Under the pieces are notes generated by a model, which saw nothing but the letters and a program-made list of their open reading frames with translations, was not told the DNA's origin and did not search any database. Below are positions 24,093 through 34,971 of a DNA stretch of 64,000 bases, one piece after another. The stretch's first letter is position 1, and each line of letters opens with the position of its first letter. Source of the DNA: Cryptomeria japonica (lineage: Eukaryota > Streptophyta > Pinopsida > Cupressales > Cupressaceae). The stretch lies in NCBI RefSeq assembly GCF_030272615.1, contig NC_081412.1, positions 671,238,852 to 671,302,851 on the forward strand. Direction: 5' to 3'. Made by a program: the position numbers and the translations under genes.

Positions 24093-25067
24093 GGGTAATC
24101 GTACAAATCTGTGTTGCACTTTCGTCTAACAATACCTATTCCGGCCGGAAGGGTTCTGGCTGGAATCCTTTCGGCCGGACTGACTTGGCGACCACGTAGC
24201 GCTCGCGTGGCAACAAATTTCCAGCCGGAAACATTCTAGATTGTATGTTTATGTCCTTTCAATACATTACACTATAGAAAATAATAAATATTTTGAATAG
24301 TTCCAGCCAGAACTGTCTATGTGGAATGCCCAGTGGTAGCCACATCAACAAAAATGATGATTTTCTTAAACTTGTCACTTCTGCAATAAAATTCAATAAG
24401 TAAATTAAACTTATTAAAAAAAATTAAAATACCCTTTTGTAGAGATCGAAGTCATGATTCTACTCATATAATTTATAATTTCTTGATTATATTTAATATA
24501 TAAAAAATTAAAAATTCTACGACTAGGTATTCTTTTGTTCTATAACAAGCTAGTTTGAAAAACAAAAGAAAATATCGAGTCACTTCAGAAAAATTTGAAA
24601 AAAATATGGTTCACTAGAAGAGAGAGTCTTCTCCAAAAGGGTATTTTAATTTTTTTTATTATCATAAATTGAATTGACAAATTGTAGTGGGAGACAAAAA
24701 CCATCAAATTTCAGCATATTCAACATCCAAATGCTATAAATCAAAAAATATACATCAAAATTTTTATTTTTTTTCATGCACTATATATATATGTCATCTA
24801 TAATGGATATCAAAATCAGAAAAAAATAAGTTGATTTACATTTTCATTTGTGGTGGACTTTAAAGCTAAAAAAACATATAAATTATTGACTAAAAAAATT
24901 TAAAAAATAGTAGACTTAAAATTCAACAAATTTTACACTTTTCATCAGTTTACATCATCTTAAAATTCAAAATGAAAATGACACTTTTATGGCGACGAAA
25001 TTGAACAGTTATTGTTGTGTTAACCTTTTCCTTTGTAAAAGTGTGACACGGGTTTATGCTTTTACCC
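24093..25067 (-). mobile_element. 1-kb TIR DNA transposon, copy 2, non-autonomous
   Basis: Flanked by CAGG at 24089-24092 and 25068-25071. The left end GGGTAATCGTACAAATC, followed by TGTGTTGCACTTT, is the inverse of the right end AAAGTGTGACACGGGTTT, then ATGCTTTTACCC. Excision restores ...TSKSGQDTYLEFL... in element B's ORF2. It is inverted relative to copy 1. The left arm carries CCGGCCGGA-type subterminal repeats, counterparts of the GGTCGAACT/CCGGTCAAACT repeats in copy 1. There is no transposase ORF. Confidence 0.8.
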
Positions 25068-25139
25068 CAGGACACTTATTTGGAGTTTTTGAAGAATGCT
25101 TATCCAGAAATTTTAAAGCTCATTCAACTCTGGTAAGAA

Positions 25140-26989
25140 TTTTGAGAGACATTCTTCTATACATAATTTCATGAAGAGGTCAGAGAAGTAAAGAAGATAG
25201 CCACTTATGCTAGAGTAGCAAGGAAGCCTAAAACCAGTGGTGCCTAGCCAACCAAGAAGCCAAGGGCTAAAACTGAGTCATCTGGAAAAGCTAGAGCAAG
25301 TAAGAAGTAGAAGTCAAAATTGGATGAAGTTCTCAAATCTAGGAAAGTACAAGGTACATATGACGTTGTTCCCCCAATGACCCTGAAAAAAATAATTGAT
25401 GAAACTCTTAAGGATAGAAATTTGAAGAATGTGCCTGTGTACTACAAAAATTTTGATGATAAAGATCAGAGAGAAATTGAAGAAGCAGTTGTTCAATATA
25501 TGGATATTTATTGTAAGGCATTAATAGAACTATCATCCATGATCCCCAAGAGCCTATATGACATTTTGGATGCAAAGAGGAATACAACTAGTTTAGAAGA
25601 TGAAAGGATAAAAGAGTATGTATTAGTAAATCTATCCTTAGTCATTGATAAAGGAGAAGTTATTAGATTATTAAATCTTACAAAGGAAATATTTCGAATT
25701 AAGAAGAGGGTAAACAATCTTATGCTCCGCAAAAAAAAAAAGTCACTAAGGAAACAAAGACAATTTTGAGACAATTTTTTATTGATCACATAATTGATGT
25801 GAACCTGCCACATGATGAAACTCATCCAGGAAGAATCACATGATACATTTGTTCTGGAAGTGAATAAATCTATTCCTAACAAGAAAAAAGATTAATCATT
25901 CAAGAAAGCTATTTTGGAAGAACAACCAGGGTACATATCACATTTGATGATCCTGTTGATAATGTTGATGACTTTGGTGAAGTTGTACAGGATCCTTTGG
26001 TTATCAAAGTCATTTCAAAGAAGACAATTGAGGAGAAAAATGATACGAATAAGGACAAAGATGATGGTTGGAAAGGTGAAATGGATGAGAGTGCAGAGGT
26101 TGCAGAAAAAGAGAAAGGAGAGGAAAAGAGAGATCGGGCTCTAGTGACAATGGCAAGATACACTATTGTTGATAAAGGGAAATAGATTTTTACTGATTCA
26201 GATGACTTTGGTCAAGGACCTATTGATTTGAGTTCATTATCTACAATAAAAGAATTAAGGTTGGAAACTCTTGCATAAGTCAAAGCCAGTGAGGACTTAC
26301 TTAAGTCCCATTCTATAGATAAAGAATTTATAACATTGGCATGAGATGTCCTAGAGAAAATTGTGCCATCCTTCAAACCAAACTCATCTGATGCCTCTGG
26401 TAAGATTAAGAGTATGTTGAATGATGTAGGTTCTCATTTTGAATATTTGGAGAAGGCAACAGATATCAAAGTTTTGAATCAATTTAATGCTATAAGATTG
26501 AAAATATTTTTGAAGATGATTGAGGATTATAAGGTGATCTTAGTTACTGGTATGAAGAGAATTCAAGATGCAGTAGATGAATATGGTCAGATATACAAGT
26601 CATGTCTATTTTTTCCATAGTTCACTATAGAAATTGACAATAAAATTAGAGAGTGTGAAGGGCATCTTGCTAGCATATCACAGTCATATGCACCCCAATC
26701 AGTCCCAACTAGCAGTTTTAAGAATATTATATAAGATTAAGAGTTTAAATTAGAAAAAGGAAAGATTTTTGGGCAGAGTCTAGCTGAAGTAAGGAGTCTT
26801 ATCACTCCCTGGATAGATTCTTTGATGAGAAGTATGTAGGATGCTAAGGATGCACTAGATTTCAATGTTTTGGGAGATAGAAGAGGAGAAGAGGCGCTTG
26901 CTTATCTTTTTAGTGGGATGTTAATAATTTTGGAGAGTTTGAAGAAGGCATGGGAAAAACATTTGTTGTACCTTAGGACAATTTTTTAA
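25140..26989 (+). pseudogene. ORF2 of element A, C-terminal half
   Basis: Resumes A's second ORF after the nest. It has a basic linker (KKIATYARVARKPKTSG, 25190-25310), then DRNLKNVPVYYKNFDDKDQ and EIEEAVVQYMDIYCKALIEL in the 25320-25769 frame. An acidic/lysine-rich segment follows (25997-26185), then a helical part (26363-26620: IRLKIFLKMIEDYKV), and finally MLIILESLKKAWEKHLLYL just before a TAA at 26987. Several stops and frameshifts are present. The exact left junction with element B material is not resolved. Confidence 0.7.
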
Positions 26990-27069
26990 GATATATTCAA
27001 ATTTTTGTGAGAAATTTTACATATCCTTGTATATAAGTTTTGGTGGATTCCTCTATTTGGCATTGTTGT

Positions 27070-27080
27070 CAAAGGGGGAG
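27070..27080 (+). promoter_or_regulatory. Internal second polypurine-like tract of element A
   Basis: CAAAGGGGGAG, preceded by GGCATTGTTGT, lies about 120 bp upstream of the 3' tract. It is the counterpart of 22305-22315 in C. Confidence 0.45.
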
Positions 27081-27190
27081 AGGCGAGAGTGAAAAATGGT
27101 GCTAATTCTTAGGGGCAGCTTGTATATTCTTGTTGAGCTTGATTTGCAGTCTTGAGTGTACAACTTATTTTTGATAGTGTTTTCATCAAT

Positions 27191-27205
27191 GCCAAAGAGG
27201 GAGAT
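27191..27205 (+). promoter_or_regulatory. 3' polypurine tract of element A
   Basis: GCCAAAGAGGGAGAT immediately precedes the LTR start TGTTGGC, within the family-wide CATCAATGCCAAAG context. Confidence 0.85.
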
Positions 27206-28303
27206 TGTTGGCAAGAGACAATGTTCTGATGAAGATTTATGCATGAGAGATTCTTAGGGGTTGTCATTGATGGCAACTCAATTTAGAATTCACATCCGAT
27301 GTACATAGATTTGGTTTACTGGAAGGTCATTTTGTTCATTAGGCATAAGTCTGGAAGGTGGAACACAGTAACCGGTGGAATGTGCATATCTTAATTTTGA
27401 TTGGACAATTTTGGTTGTGATGATTAAGGTAGTTGATTCAAGGCTTGAGAAATATTATTTTATGATCCTAATATGTGGTATTTACTCATGAGTAAGTTTA
27501 GAGGTTCGGTATCTAGTAATTCAGTTTGAGAAAATCTATTTTGGTGTAACGTATGTTGCAGATTTTTTGGGTTGATTTTAGTGATTGGTTTCATGTTTGA
27601 GGTGTTTGGACTGACTTATTGTTATCTTATTATCATCTTGTTTTGGTCTGCATTTGTATGTTGCATGTTATACAGTTTTTGGAAGCCGGTATGGTTAATG
27701 ATTCTTTTTGTTAGTACAAATGTATAAGATTAATTTGGTTGATCATTTTGATATATATTATAAGTGAGAGAAGTTTGTACAAGAGAATGTGTGAATTTAG
27801 GTGAATGTGATTGGAGGTTTGGTACTCTGGTATTTGACAGAGAAAGAAAATAGGGAAGAGAGACAAAATAGTTGCAGAGGTTGATCTGATCCTAATCGGA
27901 GCTTTATTTTGTCATATTTAGATGCTATACTTCGGTTTATTCATTATTGTATTCATTTGTAATAGCCTATAAGGAAGCGAGCATTCCTTTAGGTTGTATC
28001 CCCTTTGTAATTAAGAACTGAGCTCTAGGCAGTGTGCCTGAATGCAAGTCCATTCCCCTTTTGTAATATTATCATACTTTTGGCAATAGTATAATAATAT
28101 TGTGGGTTCAAATCCCACTGTGGTTTTTCCCTTTCTGGGTTTCCACGTACAAATATTGGTGTTATGGTTGTGTGGTTGTTTACTTTATGTTTTTGCACTT
28201 TGCTTTCTTTCTTATGCATCTAGTGGTTTAAGAATCAAATTATCAAGTTTGAAAATTGTAAAACACTAATTCACCCCCCTCTCAGTGTTCATTGATTCCA
28301 ACA
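27206..28303 (+). repeat. 3' LTR of element A (about 1.10 kb)
   Basis: TGTTGGCAAGAGACAATG to CATTGATTCCAACA, followed by TATAA (target duplication). It shares sequence blocks with the 5' LTR throughout. It includes GGTTCAAATCC at 28105-28115, inside the TATTGTGGGTTCAAATCCC block. Confidence 0.9.
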
Positions 28304-28308
28304 TATAA

Positions 28309-28980
28309 TTTGACAATTCCTCTCCCAATTGACTATTTGGCCACAATTAGAAATGGGAAACCCCTCCTCCTTTTCCCATTCTCTACATTGAAGACAAGAA
28401 GCCATTCTGGGCTAGAATATTTGGGATTAAGGAAAATGTAAATTTTCTATGGAATCTCTTTTGTTTTACCAAGATTGAAGATAGAGGATGGATAAGAGAA
28501 TACATGGAAGATGATGGAATTACTTTATCCATTTCTGAAGATAGAATAAATACTTGGGTGGCTGAGCTAAAAAAAAAGTGGTGGAATTAGGGCTTGAACC
28601 TATAGAATTATTGGTCTTCTTCCCCCATGTCCCTCTCCTTTTATTTTCTCATGAGATTGCCTTTGATAGAAGCAAGGTCCCTTTGTGACAAGCATTGGTG
28701 TCCCCTTCCTCTAATTTGGGTCATGGGTCTTTATCTCCCTCCTCTTCATCTCAAGCTCCCTAAATTAAATGTTTTATCTTTCGGTTTATTTTCATTAGCA
28801 TCTTAGGTTTGTGTTTAGGGTTCTCTCATATTTTTGTTTATACTCGAAGATGTAATTCTCAAACTGTTCGATTTGTTTTGGTTTCTCCTATCCTAGGTGG
28901 GCATTGGACTGTGAAGCCCAAATGGGATTGTCTTGTTTGGTCTCTGGCTTCATTTCCTATCTTTTCTAGACAATTTTAAA
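28309..28980 (+). pseudogene. 3' part of the decayed ORF split by element A, with 3' tail
   Basis: Joined to 6570-6952 across the insertion, the frame reads on as NLTIPLPIDYLATIRNGKP. It shifts once near 28375 and continues as EDKKPFWARIFGIKENVNFL and DRGWIREYMEDDGITLSI until a stop at about 28590. Downstream sequence has the GT-rich flavour of a LINE 3' end (for example TTTATCTTTCGGTTT, also found near the end of the LINE at 58851-60528). Probably a LINE ORF1-like remnant. No RT was seen. Confidence 0.4.
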
Positions 28981-29285
28981 TGTTTTAAATATTTTTAATA
29001 TATTTAATATAAAATATATCGACAATAGCCCCTTATTGATAAAAATTAGAAAAATCTAAATTAATATATAATTTTATAATAAATATTATAAACTAATACA
29101 TTTTAATATTTATTTTTAAATATTATATTACATTCACTTATAGTACATTTTATGATTTAATGATGTCATATATAGGAACATATAAAAATATAATAAGACA
29201 AACCATAGAATTTAATAATTTATAATATATTATCTAAAATTGAAATGGTGATCACAAAAAAAATAAAAATTGAACATCAGCGGTC
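28981..29285. other. Very AT-rich DNA, nothing recognised
   Basis: Dominated by A/T with TTTAATAT-type runs. No ORF or repeat ends. Confidence 0.5.
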
Positions 29286-29470
29286 TCCCTAATCCTTAAG
29301 GGATGCGGCTAAACTAGCTCCAAAATGACACGTTAACCACATGTGAAAACTCTTGTTATTGATCATCATCAACGATCTGTAATTTTTGCAAAAATCAATA
29401 AAATTTAGTTTTTTGATCCGTAACATGTTGTTTTGGTGCTAGTTTAGTTACAAACATCCTTAAAGAGGGA
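29286..29470. mobile_element. Small MITE (about 185 bp) with 40-bp terminal inverted repeats
   Basis: TCCTTAAGGGATGCGGCTAA, then ACTAGCTCCAAAATGACACG, at the left is the inverse, with mismatches, of the right end. Read on the minus strand, the right end is CCTCTTTAAGGATGTTTGTA, then ACTAAACTAGCACCAAAAC and AACATGTTAC. The central ~90 bp is unrelated spacer. Small size, long TIR and lack of ORF are typical of a MITE. The target duplication was not resolved. Confidence 0.7.
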
Positions 29471-30780
29471 TAAATATTTAATGACTCTTCAGACATATAG
29501 CTTGTCTTATTTTTTCCCGTGAGATAAATATTTAAGAAAGAAACTTCCATGACTTTCCTCGGCACCTCTTAACAAGTTTAACAACTCTCCAAATGTACAA
29601 CCTCCCTTGCCATTTCTTGAGTGTTAGTTCTAAAGAAATTGGCTTTGTTTATCTCTTAAATGAAGAATTTAGTCACTTTACAGATAAGATGGCCCTAAAA
29701 CCCTCCAACTTCACCAATATGGCCAGAAACAATAGGGAAAATGAACATATTAACTTATAGATTTTTCAGGTTCAACACATTAGAATAAGTTGAAAATATA
29801 TTGATAATATTGGCTTGCCAATTTAAGTTTCCATCCAAACCTCTAACAATTTATCTATGCCCTTAATTTGTAGCTTGTATGGATAGATGTGTACATCCAA
29901 CTTCTAGCTAGCATATCTTTTAATTCACTTATAGAGATGCGTATCCAAATTTTCTTTTGCAATTATGAAAAATGAAGGGAGAGCTCTCCTTTTCAATCCA
30001 TTAGAATCAATTTTCATATTTGAAAGATAATTTGATTTAGTGAAGGGAGATCTACTAATGTACACATAAATCTTGTATAGACTTACACTAATTTTTCCTA
30101 GACTTGATATTTAAAGATTTTGAATGCCCATCATAATTGTATCTTCCTAATATTGATTAATCAAGTCAAGAATCTTTACCCAAGTATACAATATTAATAT
30201 CATCCCAACTCTTGACTAAAAATCAATTTCCCTTTTGTAGGAAGAATCCTAATGTTCCTAAAAGCCAGAGAACATCGAGTAAAATGCTTTAAAGAAATGA
30301 AGGAAAATCTCCATTAACCATGATATTGGTTCCAAACTCTATTTCCTATATTTACATATTTGGCCATGAGCCCATAAATTTCACAACAAGGGTCTTTCCA
30401 TTATGCTTGGAAACTTATCAACCATCATATTAGGTATCCTAAGCTGGATACCACTATCCTTCAACACCAATTCATGATGGGAATGCAATCATAAATAGGA
30501 TACTTATCTTGAATAATATTTTTCCTCGATCATTGAATGTTGCTTCTCTCAGTGTTAGAATTCACGGGGACCTTTACTATGAGTATATATGCCTAAGAGA
30601 TCTAGACAACCCTGCATTTACCAAAGAGAAAAAGGTAAACTCTTTTCTAGGCACTGCTCCTCCTTGGCCACTAAGGGAGAGATTATTCATGAAAGTTGAA
30701 ATAAAACCCTATGGAGTTCCTCCAAACCCATCAATATCCCCTATTGTGAGATTTGTATACCCGTAAGGAGACCCTTTCAT
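29471..30780. other. Intergenic DNA, nothing convincing
   Basis: Plus-strand open frame 30509-30766 (85 codons) lacks a recognisable domain and has no supporting context. The rest is AT-rich with scattered stops. Confidence 0.4.
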
Positions 30781-31634
30781 TGTTGGGATCCAAGAACACT
30801 AAGAGTGGGGGTTGAATCAGTGTTTTGTCAAAAAGATAAGATTTTATGCTTTTATACCATAAACATATAAACTATTAAATGAATAAACATGTAACTTGAA
30901 GAAAATAAACCATCCACATGAATGAACACCATAACACATAGATTTTATACATAGAAAACCTCAAAGAGGAAAAACCACAGTGGGATTTGTGACCCACAAT
31001 ATCAATTCACTGGCCATATGAAAGATATTACATAAAGATGGGCCCTGCACATGCAGGAATGCACACTACTCATCACTAAAGAGTATCACTGACTACAAGC
31101 TTCTTCTGAAGTAAAACAATGATAATGAACTCACAAAATGAATCTCTTATGCTAAAAAGAGTTCTAATTATAACTCTTCTCTATATTGGTTCATAAACCC
31201 TAAACACTACTACTGGTATCTCCTTCCCTCCAAGAATGTCTTACAAACATCTACAAATCATTGCATGATACAACATTTGCATACAAATGATCTTCGCATT
31301 CCACAATCTCATCCACATGTTCTATATCTCATAATGACCTAACAAACTAGCCTATATAACCTTTACAAACATTATTCCTTATGTTGGATTATAATACAAA
31401 AAGATATGCAATGTCAGCCTTATACAACAATTACAAAATGATTTTACAAATAAAACTTCCTTGATGTCAGCTTCCCTAAAGTACTGGATGTCAGTGTCGG
31501 TACCGGTTGTAACCCTGGATGCTTAATGTTGGTGTCTATCAGTGAATGAATCCTAATGTTTGTATATGACTTCCATCTAATCTTGTTGCCATCAATGACA
31601 ACAAAATAAATCCGACAAGTGTCAATTGCTAACA
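30781..31634 (-). repeat. 3' LTR of element D (about 0.85 kb)
   Basis: On the minus strand it runs from TGTTAGCAATTGACACTTG to GTGTTCTTGGATCCCAACA. Closely similar to 36164-37052, with differences such as loss of a ~20-bp segment (GGAAAATTGCCCAGAG in the other copy). Confidence 0.9.
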
Positions 31635-31649
31635 ATCTCCCTCTTTGGC
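31635..31649 (-). promoter_or_regulatory. 3' polypurine tract of element D
   Basis: On the minus strand GCCAAAGAGGGAGAT abuts the LTR start, in the same TTGCCATCAATGCCAAAG context as the copia element H tract. Confidence 0.85.
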
Positions 31650-31760
31650 ATTGATGGCAACACTCATGTGAAAAATGGATTCTTTGCCGATTCAACTAAA
31701 AAATGACATATGCTCCCCCTAAGCAATACACTCCTAATATCTGATATTTTATGATATTTT

Positions 31761-34598
31761 TCACATATATGCACTCCTCCTTTGGCATAAATGCCAAAAA
31801 CTGGTGAAAGAATCATGTTTATCATGTAATTCCTTTAATCTTCTATCAAGATTTTCTATAAGAATTTCTATGTTACAACAGACCCTATAGATATTTGTAC
31901 ACCATTTCAAACAATTCTCAATAAGAATGAGTTTATCTTTAATTTTCTTCTTCTCTGTTACAATGATTTGTTCAGAAGCAACTCTTTTAGCCATAGTGAA
32001 TCTCTCTAGTGCCTACCAATCTGAAATCTTCTACAGTGATTGAAAATTGTTAGATATGTGCTTTGTTAGTGTTTTAAGCTTAGGTATTAATCTATGCAAA
32101 ATTGTAACTGATTGATCTATTATTCCCTTATCTGTGGATCCTTCCTTCAGTAGCTTTTGAGTAGTTACAATCATTAATTCAGTTGGACTCATCTCAATTA
32201 TTGATTTCTTCTCAACTTGAGAAGTGTCAGTTGCCAAAATCTTTGCCGAGGAATCAATATCTATTGTCGATGTAGTCCCAGTTCCATTTACCTTTACCTT
32301 AACCTCCTTTGCACAGGTGGCTTTTCCACTTGGTCTAGTAACAATTACTGTCAGTGGAGTATTATCCACAATATTCTCAATATCTTGTACATTGCCTTGC
32401 TTAGAAATAGTTTCTACTGGTATAAACTGTACACTCTACTTAGCTGCTGGTGATGTTTGTATACCTTTATTTTTTGCCAGTATATCCAAAAGTGGTTCAA
32501 AACTTCCCAAAATATGTTTCCCTTTTGATTTATTCAAAATGGTGGAAGTTGTTGACTTAACAAATTCTTCATGAAAGGTAAGAAAGTCTTAATTCTTCTG
32601 GAAGAATTTGGCCCAACCCTCACTGGTCTCATTTATAACCCCATTAACCCTGCCCATCATTAGCCTTATTTATTGGGGTTTGCTACTAAAAATTGTTCTA
32701 TTGGCAACATGTATACACCTCTTCATCTCTTCATTACTTATTGCACCACACAAATTCAAAATTTCTACCTCTTTGATTTCTCTATCCCTCTTGACTACGT
32801 CAACTCTTCTAGCATCTAGTTTATTGTACAATGATAGAGGAATTTCCTTCAAAATTTCTACTAAGGCTCTCTTATAAATATCTTTGTGCAACAAAATTGC
32901 CTCTTTTATCTCATTCTGCTCATTGTCCTCTAAAATCTCATAGTACATAGATAAATTTTTCAAAATTTCATCAATTAATTCAGCATAGATCATTTTAGCC
33001 TTACCAAACTTATTAGCATCATCACTCTTCTTCTTTTTGTTGGGGCTTGCTGGAGTGGATGTAACTGGTTTTCTCTTTTGAGTAGACTTCCTTGCCAGAG
33101 GTGGGGGTGCAGTAGGTTTTGTTACCTTTCTAACAAGTTTCCTCCTTGGCTCCTCCTTTTTCTCCTCTACCGGTGGTTGGTCTACTTTCTTCCTTTGTAC
33201 CCTTCTGAATGCTAGAGGTTCATTGTCCTCTAGATCAGAATCAAAAGTGATGGTAGAAATGTAAGCTTCAGGGTTCTTCACTTTTAGAGTACTAGCCACT
33301 GCCAGTTCTTTTACCGATTCTCCTATCAGTTTGGATCCAGAACCCATTTCAGTTCCTATCCTATGAATGACATTCTGCACAAATGAAGACATCTTATCTA
33401 TTTTCTTCTCCCTTCTCTTCCTATTGAAGACAATTTTGACTTCAAGAGATTTTTCTTCTGCAGTGCCAAAATGTTTGGTTTTGTCATCCAATGAAGCATC
33501 TAGCAGCATCTTTGCATAGAGATTCAAAATGTTATCATCCACCTCATATTGCAACTCTGTGACCCACATGGTCCTTGGTTCTACTACCTCCATGAAGGTT
33601 TCATCGGTATTCATCATAAAATAGATATCAGTGGAGTACTTCTCCACAATGTGCTTTGATATTATATCCCTCTGCCTCATATTTTCCTAAAATATTTTGA
33701 AATAACCCCAAAGTTTCTCATCTCTATCAATATCAAGACCGGTGATTGCTTCCTTGATTTGCATACCTACCGGTATGTCATGAGCCCAATGCTTCTTCCC
33801 TAGACCAAGTAGCTCATTTATGAAGTAAATAATTAAACAAGCAATGAGATTTTGAAATCTAAAGGTTCCTTTCTTAACACCCTTGATCTTTCCAAGATTC
33901 AACATCAGTTCACTCCTCAGCCATTCACATAAATCATATTTTTCATCATTCCTCAGCATCTGATATGCATCATGGATGCAAGAACAAGTAACATAATTCA
34001 ATCGGCTAGATTGAGTTACCTTATAACCGATTATCATGCTTGCAAACTTCACATTTGTGTTATTGATTATGTTGATCCTCATTGATCTATTGTCATGGGT
34101 TGCACGAGTGAGCTCCTCAACCCTTGTGTTGGAAATATTTTTTCTAGGTTATTGTCCGACTTTGGGTAAGCCGATGACTTCTTAAATTGCCTCCTTGGTG
34201 GTCATGTAAGGTAGATCCAACTAGATGAACTCATTGTGAACCCTGCTCAGAACTTATCTGATGATCTCATCTTTGAATTCCAATATGTATAGAATATAGG
34301 TTAACCCTAGATCCTCAATGGCTTTGTATTATGGCTTGATGGTGCTGGAGCTTCCCAGTAACATCATTTGATACATGCCTTTGATTTCCTCTATGCCTAG
34401 ATCCTCTAGGGTGTAGTGAATGTATACCCTTACATCTTCAACATACATCACACTATCGGGAACCCTAGAGAATGCTCTCGTAGAGTCTTCCTTCTTAGCT
34501 AGCAGAGGAACCTCCTTGAAAATGGGTCTCAGCCTATCCTTGACTTCGACAACGATAGGATTTGCAATGAAAGTAGGAGCTGAAGATCTAGATGTCAT
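31761..34598 (-). pseudogene. ORF2 of element D
   Basis: Unknown second protein. Starts MTSRSSAPTF at 34598. Segments: VMYVEDVRVYIHYTLEDLG (34598-34329 frame); SMIIGYKVTQSSRLNYVTCS and LIACLIIYFINELLGLGKK (34082-33687). Then a 336-residue open frame (33680-32670) with YEVDDNILNLYAKMLLDAS, a glutamate/lysine-proline linker, SMYYEILEDNEQNEIKEAI, LLHKDIYKRALVEI and CIHVANRTIF. Finally VEKKSIIEMSPTELM (32369-32031) and a helical tail to 31761. Only a few stops or frameshifts separate the segments. The C-terminus is shorter than in A and C, because the last helical domain is missing. Confidence 0.8.
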
Positions 34599-34971
34599 TT
34601 CAAAGAATACCTGAAAGTGAACATTGGTTGGAAGATTGAGTGGTTCTCAGATAATTGCTAGAATTCCTTTTAGAATGCCTTTGCTCGCTCTTAATCACCT
34701 AAAATTTTCCTTTTCTTCGCTCTAAATGCTTGAATGTTGGGTGAGTGAAAATGAATCCACTTTCTCCTTTTATCAGCAAATAAACCCTAATCTTTCTCTG
34801 TCATAAATGCTTCACAATCTACCCTACCGAATGTCAGTTTCATAGTCTTATGTCTGGTAAACCTTCATCAATGATGAACACAATTCTCTAGATCTCCTCA
34901 GATATCCTTCAAGGAATATGCAAGATTTGCAATGATTTTGCCAACCCCTAAGGCTTATGCCTCAGTTACGG

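Larger units (their letters stand above)
12024..25140 (+). mobile_element. Element B: pol-less LTR element inserted in A, 3' LTR missing
   Basis: It starts with TGTTGGCAATTGACACTC inside A's ORF2. It contains its own LTR, primer site, gag-like ORF (13017-14176) and ORF2 (14539 to about 16565, then a C-terminal piece at 23276-24088 and 25072-25140). Element C interrupts it from about 16566 to 23275, and TIR copy 2 at 24093-25067. No 3' LTR or matching TGATG target duplication was found before A's ORF2 resumes. The 3' end was probably lost by deletion, and the right boundary given is approximate. Confidence 0.6.
6953..28303 (+). mobile_element. Element A: outer pol-less LTR retrotransposon with nested insertions
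   Basis: Ends TGTTGGCA...CCAACA. Flanks are GATAA (6948-6952) and TATAA (28304-28308), a 5-bp target duplication with one mismatch. The order is 5' LTR, primer site, gag-like ORF, ORF2, polypurine tract, 3' LTR. ORF2 is interrupted by a TIR transposon (10143-11197) and by element B with its own insertions (from 12024 to somewhere near 25140). Without insertions A would be about 7 kb. No protease, integrase, RT or RNase H motif was found in the parts belonging to A. Confidence 0.8.
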
